The translations under genes were made by a program, and so were the position numbers. From Opitutales bacterium (GTDB taxonomy: Bacteria > Verrucomicrobiota > Verrucomicrobiia > Opitutales > T3Sed10-336), in NCBI GenBank assembly GCA_007132315.1, contig SLOW01000125.1:1-6618 (forward strand): a DNA stretch of 6,618 nucleotides, given 5' to 3'. The notes beneath the pieces were generated by a model. That model worked only from the letters and a program-made list of their open reading frames with translations. It was not told the DNA's origin and searched no databases. Positions 1 through 5,152 of the stretch are shown here, piece by piece. How positions within the stretch are numbered: position 1 is the first letter of the stretch; every line of letters starts with the position of its first letter.

Positions 1-548
1 ATAATATCCTCGCGGCTCTGGCGGCGGCCACCGAATTGGGCGCGGACCCGGAGGCGGCCGCGGCGGCGGTTTCGGACTTTTCGCCCGCGCCGGGACGGAT
101 GGAAAGTTACGCCCTGCCCAACGGCGCCACCGCCATCATCGATTTCGCCCACAATCCCGACGGCCTGAAACATCTCCTGGAAAACTGTCGCGCGCTCCTG
201 CGCGGTCGCATGATCGTGGTGTTCGGTTGCGGGGGCGACCGCGACACGGGCAAACGCCCGCTGATGGGGCGGATCGCCTCCGAGCGGGCCGACTTGTGTT
301 GGCTCACGTCGGACAACCCGCGCACGGAGGATCCGAACTCGATTATCGAAGCCATTCGCTCCGGCTGCGTTCATCCGAAGCGCCTTCGCCTCCAGCCCGA
401 CCGCGCCGCCGCCATCCGTGAAGCCTACGCGGCTTCGGCTTCAGGCGACGTCCTGGTCGTGGCCGGAAAAGGTCACGAAACCTACCAACTCGTCGGCACC
501 ACCAAACACCCCTACAGCGACCGGGTCGAAGTGCAGAAACTCGGCTGA
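1..548 (+). CDS. murE: UDP-N-acetylmuramoyl-tripeptide synthetase (MurE), C-terminal part, 5' end outside window
   Basis: MurE is the cytoplasmic ATP-dependent ligase that adds the third residue of the peptidoglycan stem peptide to UDP-MurNAc-L-Ala-D-Glu. The frame is open from base 3 and ends at TGA 546-548, giving about 181 residues, roughly the last third of a family of about 490-510. In order it shows the end of the central ATPase domain (NILAALAAA), the linker APGRME, IIDFAHNPDG, the very characteristic FGCGGDRDTGKRPLMG, then SDNPRTEDP, and near the C-terminus AGKGHETYQ followed by YSDRVEV. DNPR and the GKGHE segment contain the residues that bind meso-diaminopimelate in E. coli MurE, so this is inferred to be a diaminopimelate-adding enzyme rather than a lysine-adding one. 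DFAHNPDG replaces the more usual DYAHTPDG, a small variation. No murF follows; the next gene is unrelated and lies 241 nt away. Identity as MurE is secure; the start and N-terminal domain cannot be seen. Confidence 0.92.
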   Translation, partial: NILAALAAATELGADPEAAAAAVSDFSPAPGRMESYALPNGATAIIDFAHNPDGLKHLLENCRALLRGRMIVVFGCGGDRDTGKRPLMGRIASERADLCWLTSDNPRTEDPNSIIEAIRSGCVHPKRLRLQPDRAAAIREAYAASASGDVLVVAGKGHETYQLVGTTKHPYSDRVEVQKLG

Positions 549-651
549 ATGGTCGCGGAACCGCAGGGTCTGGAAGCCGCACTTTCCATTTGTTCCGTCC
601 GCCACACTGTATTTGCGTTTGAACGCCTATCCCACCGAAATTCATGGGTTT

Positions 652-680
652 ATTTCAAATCTCAAACATTCAATTTCAAA
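652..680. repeat. Direct repeat ATTTCAAA, two copies spaced 21 bp
   Basis: ATTTCAAA occurs at 652-659 and again at 673-680. Start-to-start spacing is 21 bp, two turns of B-DNA, so a dimeric or tandem regulator could bind both on one face of the helix. A looser copy, TCTCAAAC, lies between them at 660-667. The second copy abuts the left arm of the inverted repeat at 681. The repeats are short and AT-rich, so chance is a real alternative. Confidence 0.35.
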
Positions 681-720
681 GGCCTTTTCATACGGCTTGC
701 GGCTGTCAAATGAAAAGGCC
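681..720. repeat. Perfect 11-bp inverted repeat (operator or hairpin)
   Basis: GGCCTTTTCAT at 681-691 is the exact reverse complement of ATGAAAAGGCC at 710-720, with an 18-nt centre. The left arm also sits inside a small palindrome, AAAGGCCTTT at 678-687. No T-run follows, so an intrinsic terminator is unlikely. The dyad ends 69 nt before the oxidoreductase ATG, a plausible position for an operator or for a structured 5' leader of the oxidoreductase-photolyase transcript. What binds it cannot be told from the sequence. Confidence 0.6.
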
Positions 721-789
721 CTGCTGCCCGCCATCGCACGCCCCTCCCGGGGTTGCTTTTACGGGAATTTCTTCCAGAGTGGAACGAGC

Positions 790-2256
790 ATGGCAAAAGA
801 CTGGTTAAAAGGGGTGGCGAAAGTATACGACGCCGTTGTGATCGGCAGCGGTCTCGGAGGATTGACTGCGGCGAACTGCCTCGCCCGCTCGGGACATTCG
901 GTCCTGCTGCTGGAACATCACTATCAGCTCGGCGGGCTCGCGACCTGGTTCCGGCGTCCCGGAGGACACATCTTTGATATTTCCCTCCACGGATTCCCCG
1001 TCGGCATGATCAAGTCCTGCCGCAAGTACTGGAGCCGCGAAATCGCCGACTCCATCGTGCAACTGAAAAACGTCCGCTTCATCAATCCCCAGTTCAATAT
1101 CTGGACGACTTTTGACCGAAAGGATTTCACCCGAATCCTGTGCGAGGAGTTCCGCATCCCGGCGGAGACCGTCGAACGGTTCTTCCGGACGCTGCGCGAG
1201 ATGAATTTCTACGACGACGACCGGCGGACCACCCGGGAACTCTTTGAGGAGTTCTTTCCCGGTCGCGACGATGTCAAACGGCTGCTCATGGAGCCCATCG
1301 CCTACGCCAACGGTTCCACCCTCGACGATCCGGCCATCACCTATGGCATCGTGTTCTCGAATTTCATGAGCAAGGGGGTGTACACCTTCCAGGGCGGGAC
1401 CGACATCCTGATCAAGAAAATGGTTTCCGTGCTCCGGTCGAACGGGGTCGATCTGCGGCGCAACGTGATGGTGGAAAAGCTGCTGGTCGAAGACCGCGGC
1501 CGCGGCAAGGAAGTAACCGGCGTGATCGCTAACGGCAGGGAAATCCGCTGCCGCGCGGTGGTGTCGAACGCCAACCTCAAGAACACCGTGCTCAAACTGG
1601 GCGGGGAGGAACACATCGATCCCGATTTCACCGAAGAAGTTCGCAACGTGCGCCTCAACAGCAGTTCCTCCCAGGTTTACATGGGGATAAGGAAGGGCGA
1701 GTCCGTCCCCAATATCGGCGACCTCGTGTTCACGTCCGGGTCGGAAACGTTTTCCAGCGAGGAACTTGTTCGTCGCGACACCCGCAGCCGCACCTTTTCG
1801 GTTTATTACCCGGAGACCCGGCCCGGCACCGATCGCTACACCATCGTGGCGTCATTGAACGCTAGATACGAGGACTGGGTGGGTCTCTCCGACGAGGAAT
1901 ACACGTCCGAAAAACAGCGCATGATCGACGAATCCCTGGACGCCCTCGAAACCTATATTCCGGATATCCGCTCCAAGGTCGATCACCTGGAGGCCGCCAC
2001 ACCCCGCACCATCCATCACTACACCCGCCACATGGGCGGGGCCTCGTTCGGTACCAAATTCGAGGGACTCAAGTGCTCGATGGACTTGCCCGAAAAACTC
2101 CCCGGTCTCTATCACGCCGGATCGGTCGGCATCATCATGTCCGGGTGGCTCGGAACGATCAATTACGGCGTGATCGTCTCCAACAAGGTGGACAAGTACC
2201 TGGCCTCGCAAAAGGGTCGCTCCCCGGCCGAAGCCGAATTGTCCGCCTCGCGATGA
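790..2256 (+). CDS. CrtI/CrtISO/RetSat-type FAD-dependent oxidoreductase (phytoene desaturase superfamily)
   Basis: This 488-residue flavoprotein belongs to the group of phytoene desaturases, carotenoid isomerases and retinol saturases, which add or remove hydrogen, or isomerise, at polyene double bonds. The N-terminus has the dinucleotide-binding fold: VVIGSGLGGLTAA around residues 16-28, with GSGLGG at 19-24 and the ribose-binding acid E42. It is followed by GGLATWFRRPGGHIFDISLH at 48-67, which resembles the CrtISO/RetSat pattern more than classical CrtI. A GG(S/T)-type motif, FQGGTDILIKKM, lies at 200-211 and VVSNANLKNT at 257-266. The C-terminal FAD-contact region, LPGLYHAGSVGIIMSGWLGT at 437-456, has an unusual tail compared with the common GG-rich version. 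The ATG at 790 is chosen because homology begins just after it; its ribosome site is weak (GAGTGGA, 777-783), and GTG 814 is possible. The stop overlaps the photolyase ATG by 4 nt, so the two are co-translated. The carotenoid role is inferred; the true substrate is unknown. Confidence 0.85.
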   Translation: MAKDWLKGVAKVYDAVVIGSGLGGLTAANCLARSGHSVLLLEHHYQLGGLATWFRRPGGHIFDISLHGFPVGMIKSCRKYWSREIADSIVQLKNVRFINPQFNIWTTFDRKDFTRILCEEFRIPAETVERFFRTLREMNFYDDDRRTTRELFEEFFPGRDDVKRLLMEPIAYANGSTLDDPAITYGIVFSNFMSKGVYTFQGGTDILIKKMVSVLRSNGVDLRRNVMVEKLLVEDRGRGKEVTGVIANGREIRCRAVVSNANLKNTVLKLGGEEHIDPDFTEEVRNVRLNSSSSQVYMGIRKGESVPNIGDLVFTSGSETFSSEELVRRDTRSRTFSVYYPETRPGTDRYTIVASLNARYEDWVGLSDEEYTSEKQRMIDESLDALETYIPDIRSKVDHLEAATPRTIHHYTRHMGGASFGTKFEGLKCSMDLPEKLPGLYHAGSVGIIMSGWLGTINYGVIVSNKVDKYLASQKGRSPAEAELSASR

Positions 2257-3695
2257 GCAGACCGGCGAAGTCGATTCTGGTCTGGTTTCGTCTCGATCTG
2301 CGGCTGGACGACAATCCGGTCCTCACCCGCGCGGTGGAAACCGGGCGTCCGGTAATCCCGTGTTTTGTCTGGTCGCCGGAGGACGAAGGCGCCTGGGCGC
2401 CCGGATGCGCTTCGCGGTGGTGGCTTCACCGTTCGCTGGACGCCCTGGGCGAATCCTTGCGCGAACGGGGGTCCCGGCTCGTGCTGCGGCGGGGCGAGGC
2501 CGGACGGGTCGTGCCCGACCTGGTGCGCGAAACCGGGGCAACCGCTGTGTATTGGAATCGGCGGTACGAACCCTGGGCGGTCGGACGTGACGGCGCCATC
2601 AAACGCCGATTGATAAAGGAGGGGATCGAGGTGAAGAGGTTCAACGGCTGTCTGCTGTACGAACCCCACGCCGTACGGAACAAATCGGGCGGTCCGTACA
2701 AGGTGTTCACACCGTTTTGGAAGGCGTGCCTGCAACGTGAAACTCCGGAGCCGCTCGGGCTCGGCGACACGCGACTCCGCTCTCCCAATCGTTGGCCGTC
2801 GTCGCCCGGCCTCGACGCGTTCGCGCTCGAACCGCGGGCAAACCGGGCGGCCGAGTTTCCGCATTGGTGGTCTCCGGGCGAAGCGGGCGCGCGGGAGCGG
2901 CTGGAACGTTTCTGGGAATCAGGCCTGGCCGACTACGCCACCGAACGCGACTTCCCCGCCCGCGACGGCGTGTCCCGCCTGTCCCCGCACCTGCGTTTCG
3001 GTGAAATCGGACCCCGGCGCCTCGTCGCCAAGGCGGGGAGCGGCTCGGGAGCCGACGCTTTCCTGCGCGAGCTGGGATGGCGCGAGTTCGCCTGCCACCT
3101 GTTGTACCATTTTCCCGAAACCACGGACAAACCCCTGAGACCGGAGTTCGCCGAATTTCGTTGGAGGCAGGACAAGCCCGGCTGGTCGGCCTGGACGCGC
3201 GGTCGCACCGGTTATCCCATCGTCGATGCCGGCATGCGGCAGCTCTGGCGCACGGGATGGCTGCACAATCGGGTGCGGATGACCGTAGGGTCGTTCCTGG
3301 TGAAGGATCTACTGATTCCCTGGCGGGACGGTGCGCGTTGGTTCTGGGACACCCTGGTCGATGCCGACCTCGCCAACAACACGCTCGGCTGGCAGTGGGT
3401 GGCGGGCTGCGGGGCGGACGCCGCGCCGTATTTCCGGATCTTCAATCCCGTCCTGCAGGGCCGGAAATTCGATCCGCGGGGCGAGTACGTTCGCCGGTGG
3501 GTCCCCGAATTGAAGTTGGTTCCCGACAAATGGATCCAGAACCCGTGGCAGGCCCCGAACACTGTCCTGGAAGAGGCGGGAGTCGTCCTCGGTCGCGACT
3601 ACCCCCGTCCGATCGTCGATCACGCCGAAGGCCGCCGTCGCGCCCTGAAGGCTTACGACTTGATCAAGGGCTCCTCCGGTGCGGCCGGCGCCTGA
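2253..3695 (+). CDS. phrB: Deoxyribodipyrimidine photolyase, class I (cryptochrome/photolyase family)
   Basis: This cytoplasmic flavoenzyme uses blue light to split UV-induced cyclobutane pyrimidine dimers in DNA. It has 480 residues (E. coli PhrB has 472). The N-terminal alpha/beta antenna domain begins ILVWFRLDLRLDDNP at 8-22. The helical FAD domain contains SRLSPHLRFGEI at 241-252, ELGWREF at 273-279 with the dimer-contacting Trp at 276, TGYPIVDAGMRQLWRTGWLH at 319-338, HNR at 338-340, and DADLANNTLGWQW at 370-382. The electron-transfer tryptophans matching E. coli W306, W359 and W382 are W304, W357 and W380, all present. The E. coli methenyl-folate contacts N108 and E109 are here W108 and A109, so the antenna may differ or be absent. 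The ATG lies in an ATGA overlap with the upstream stop and has no clear ribosome site of its own, which points to translational coupling. A DASH or (6-4) enzyme is less likely but not excluded by eye. Confidence 0.93.
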   Translation: MSRPAKSILVWFRLDLRLDDNPVLTRAVETGRPVIPCFVWSPEDEGAWAPGCASRWWLHRSLDALGESLRERGSRLVLRRGEAGRVVPDLVRETGATAVYWNRRYEPWAVGRDGAIKRRLIKEGIEVKRFNGCLLYEPHAVRNKSGGPYKVFTPFWKACLQRETPEPLGLGDTRLRSPNRWPSSPGLDAFALEPRANRAAEFPHWWSPGEAGARERLERFWESGLADYATERDFPARDGVSRLSPHLRFGEIGPRRLVAKAGSGSGADAFLRELGWREFACHLLYHFPETTDKPLRPEFAEFRWRQDKPGWSAWTRGRTGYPIVDAGMRQLWRTGWLHNRVRMTVGSFLVKDLLIPWRDGARWFWDTLVDADLANNTLGWQWVAGCGADAAPYFRIFNPVLQGRKFDPRGEYVRRWVPELKLVPDKWIQNPWQAPNTVLEEAGVVLGRDYPRPIVDHAEGRRRALKAYDLIKGSSGAAGA

Positions 3696-3740
3696 AAAAT
3701 CCGCCACCGGTCCCTGACCGCTGAACGCATGCACCAAACC

Positions 3741-3776
3741 CTGGAGGCGGCGCTCCCGCGCCGCCGCGTGGTCCGG
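3741..3776 (+). terminator. GC-rich hairpin after the photolyase gene, terminator-like or dispersed repeat
   Basis: GGCGGCGC (3746-3753) and GCGCCGCC (3758-3765) are perfect reverse complements around a TCCC tetraloop. An outer stem, CTGGA (3741-3745) with TCCGG (3772-3776), adds five pairs including one wobble, leaving a 6-nt bulge on the 3' side (3766-3771). No T-run follows, so it is not a textbook intrinsic terminator. It could still end or stabilise the photolyase transcript, or be one copy of a genome-wide palindromic repeat. Confidence 0.45.
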
Positions 3777-3821
3777 CGTTCAAGAAGCAAGGTGCGCCAC
3801 AAACTCGAAACCCGTTTGATT

Positions 3822-3836
3822 TGGCAATATGGGCGC
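3822..3836 (+). promoter_or_regulatory. Candidate sigma-54-like (-24/-12) promoter for hypA
   Basis: TGGCAA-N5-GCGC has the GG and GC pairs separated by exactly 10 bp, as sigma-54 promoters require, and a T before TGGCA as in the consensus. The -12 half is poor, GCGC instead of TTGC. The predicted start near 3848 would give a leader of about 67 nt before hypA. A second TTGGCC...TGCA pair just downstream (3841-3856) has one base too few in the spacer. E. coli hypA is known to have a sigma-54 promoter, which is the reason for reporting this weak match. Confidence 0.22.
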
Positions 3837-3914
3837 AGTTTTGGCCAAGAGATGCACGGACCTCCCGGCCGAACGGGACTATCCTCGGTTCACAACGACG
3901 AAGGGCATATTCCC

Positions 3915-4259
3915 ATGCACGAAGTCAGTATCATGCGCAACCTCCTCGCCATCGCCCTGGATGAATGGGCCCGCGCCGGCACCGATCGCATCGCTGTGCT
4001 GCGGGTAACGGCGGGCGATCTGTCCGGCATTGTTCCCGAGGCGCTGCGGTTTGCGTTTGACGTTCTCCGGAGCGAACACCCGGCCACCGCCGGGGCGCGG
4101 CTGGAGATCGAGCGGGTCCCGGCTTCGTGCCGGTGTCGCGGCTGCGGCATGCGTTTCGAACCGGCCGATGTCGTCTTTCAGTGCCCCGGCTGTGAAGCGA
4201 CGGACGCCGAAATCCTGCGGGGGCGGGAACTGGAACTGACGCGAATGGAGATAAATTGA
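3915..4259 (+). CDS. hypA: Hydrogenase maturation nickel metallochaperone HypA
   Basis: HypA carries nickel and, with HypB, inserts it into the large subunit of [NiFe]-hydrogenase after the iron ligands are in place; it acts in the cytoplasm. The protein has 114 residues, the usual length. It starts MHEVSIMRNLL, where Met1, His2 and Glu3 form the nickel-binding end, which fixes the start at 3915 with ribosome site GAAGGG nine nt upstream. The middle shows the family pattern VTAGDLSGIVPEALRFAFDV (31-50). The zinc site is formed by C74-x2-C77-G and C90-P-G-C93. An extra cysteine, C72, sits just before the zinc site. The stop is followed after only 2 nt by the hypB ATG. A urease-only nickel role is unlikely because hypB and hypF follow. 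Confidence 0.96.
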   Translation: MHEVSIMRNLLAIALDEWARAGTDRIAVLRVTAGDLSGIVPEALRFAFDVLRSEHPATAGARLEIERVPASCRCRGCGMRFEPADVVFQCPGCEATDAEILRGRELELTRMEIN

Positions 4260-4261
4260 TT

Positions 4262-5116
4262 ATGTGCGAAGACTGCGGATGCAATCGTTCGGAATCGTTT
4301 CACCTGCACACCGGGGCAGCGGACCATTTTCACGCCCACCGGGACGCCCGGGGACGGGTCCAGGTGCACGCCCATTCCCACGAGGGACACCATCGGCACG
4401 GCGATGCGCACGCGCCGGAGGAACGGCCTGGCGAAACCCGGGACATCGAGGTCAATCGCTCGCTGCTGGAAGTCAATGACCGGCTGGCCGAACGCAACCG
4501 GGGGTACTTTCGAGCCAAGAACGTGACCGTGCTCAACCTCGTATCGTCGCCCGGCGCCGGGAAAACGGCGCTGCTCGAACGGACGCTGGAGGCGATGTCC
4601 GGACGGGCCCGCATGGCGGTTATCGTGGGCGATCTGGCCACCGAAAACGACGCCGAACGCCTCCGCGGTCGAGCCGCCGAAGTGGTGCAGGTCTCCACCG
4701 GAACCCTCTGCCACCTCGATGCCGGAATGGTTTCGGCGGCCGCCGAGAGTCTTGACCTCGACGGCATCGATCTCCTCTTTATCGAAAACGTCGGCAACCT
4801 CGTCTGTCCGGCGTCGTTCGACCTCGGCGAAACCCGGCGGGTGGTTCTGCTGTCCGTGCCGGAAGGCGAGGACAAACCCTTCAAGTACCCGCCGATCTTC
4901 AAGAGCGCCGACCTGGTGCTGCTGACCAAGACGGATCTCGCGGAGGCGTCGGGATTCGACCGGGATGCCGTCCTGTCGGCCGTTTCCCGGGTGGCGCCGC
5001 AGGCGGGGCTGTTGGAGATTTCCTCCCGCACCGGGAGCGGACTGGAAGCGTGGTTTGACTATCTGGCGGGCCTGACGGCCGCTTCGAAGGGAGAGGAGGT
5101 TTGCGCGAGAGTCTGA
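4262..5116 (+). CDS. hypB: Hydrogenase maturation GTPase HypB with His-rich nickel-binding N-terminus
   Basis: HypB is the SIMIBI-class GTPase that drives nickel delivery with HypA. From ATG 4262 it has 284 residues. It starts MCEDCGC, the C-x2-C-G-C high-affinity nickel site (C2, C5, C7), followed by a His-rich stretch (12 histidines in residues 14-50) suggesting nickel storage or buffering. The GTPase domain begins near residue 80: P-loop SSPGAGKT at 95-102, GDLATENDAERL at 123-134, GTLCHLDAGM at 147-156 with metal ligands C150 and H151, FIENVGNLVCPASFDLGE at 173-190 with C182, SVPEGEDKPFKYP at 198-210, and guanine-specificity motif TKTD at 222-225 in place of NKxD. TTG 4256 in the same frame is better spaced from GGAG (4247-4250), but would add Met-Ile before the conserved MC, so ATG is preferred. 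An unusual AGGAGGT lies inside its 3' end at 5094-5100. Confidence 0.97.
   Translation: MCEDCGCNRSESFHLHTGAADHFHAHRDARGRVQVHAHSHEGHHRHGDAHAPEERPGETRDIEVNRSLLEVNDRLAERNRGYFRAKNVTVLNLVSSPGAGKTALLERTLEAMSGRARMAVIVGDLATENDAERLRGRAAEVVQVSTGTLCHLDAGMVSAAAESLDLDGIDLLFIENVGNLVCPASFDLGETRRVVLLSVPEGEDKPFKYPPIFKSADLVLLTKTDLAEASGFDRDAVLSAVSRVAPQAGLLEISSRTGSGLEAWFDYLAGLTAASKGEEVCARV
5094..5100 (+). promoter_or_regulatory. Strong Shine-Dalgarno-like AGGAGGT inside the end of hypB
   Basis: AGGAGGT is a near-perfect complement of the 16S rRNA tail, yet no ATG, GTG or TTG lies 5-10 nt downstream. A TTG follows with no spacer (5101), the next ATG (5131) opens a frame with no recognisable protein, and the likely hypF ATG is 52 nt away. 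It may hold terminating hypB ribosomes for re-initiation on hypF, or simply encode Glu-Glu-Val. Confidence 0.35.
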
Positions 5117-5152
5117 GTCTGAGCCGGCTCATGGCGCGAATCCGCGACGACG

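Larger units (their letters stand above)
549..789. promoter_or_regulatory. Intergenic spacer between murE and the oxidoreductase gene, probable promoter region
   Basis: This 241-nt gap holds no credible gene. Its middle part (about 600-720) is clearly richer in A and T than the coding DNA on either side, as expected for a promoter or regulatory region. It contains a direct repeat of ATTTCAAA and an 11-bp inverted repeat, each listed separately. I could not pick a convincing -35/-10 pair: TTGCGT (613-618) and TTGAAC (619-624) resemble -35 boxes, but neither has a good -10 box at 16-18 bp. No stem followed by a T-run marks the end of murE. The reading frame of the downstream gene happens to be open right across the gap, but the conserved protein begins only after 790. 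Confidence 0.5.
3696..3914. promoter_or_regulatory. Intergenic spacer between photolyase and hypA
   Basis: This 219-nt gap separates the light-related pair from the hydrogenase maturation genes. It carries a strong GC hairpin 50 nt after the photolyase stop, a weak sigma-54-like element, and the hypA ribosome site GAAGGG (3900-3905). The frame of hypA stays open upstream to an ATG at 3729, but that extension is arginine-rich, matches nothing in HypA, and would bury the essential Met-His-Glu start. The hyp operon most likely has its own promoter here. Confidence 0.5.

Noticed and set aside
741..760. CCCC-TCCC-GGGG followed by TTGCTTTT as a terminator for murE
   Set aside because: The stem is only four pairs and the T-run is interrupted, and it lies only about 30 nt before the next gene, downstream of the likely promoter region.
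418..789. Longer N-terminus for the oxidoreductase, starting inside murE
   Set aside because: The extra 124 residues run through murE and the AT-rich spacer and resemble nothing; the flavin-binding fold begins directly after ATG 790.
2073..2252. Longer N-terminus for the photolyase, overlapping the oxidoreductase
   Set aside because: The extension is the oxidoreductase read in another frame. ATG 2253 gives MSRPAKSILVWFR, the normal photolyase start, in an ATGA overlap.
3729..3914. HypA with a 62-residue N-terminal extension
   Set aside because: HypA needs Met-His-Glu at its N-terminus for nickel binding; ATG 3915 supplies this and has a good ribosome site.
4222..4225. TKTD in place of NKxD in HypB as a broken GTPase motif
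   Set aside because: The relevant codons lie near 4925-4936 and all other HypB motifs are intact; Thr for Asn at this position is a tolerated variant in HypB-type GTPases as far as I know.
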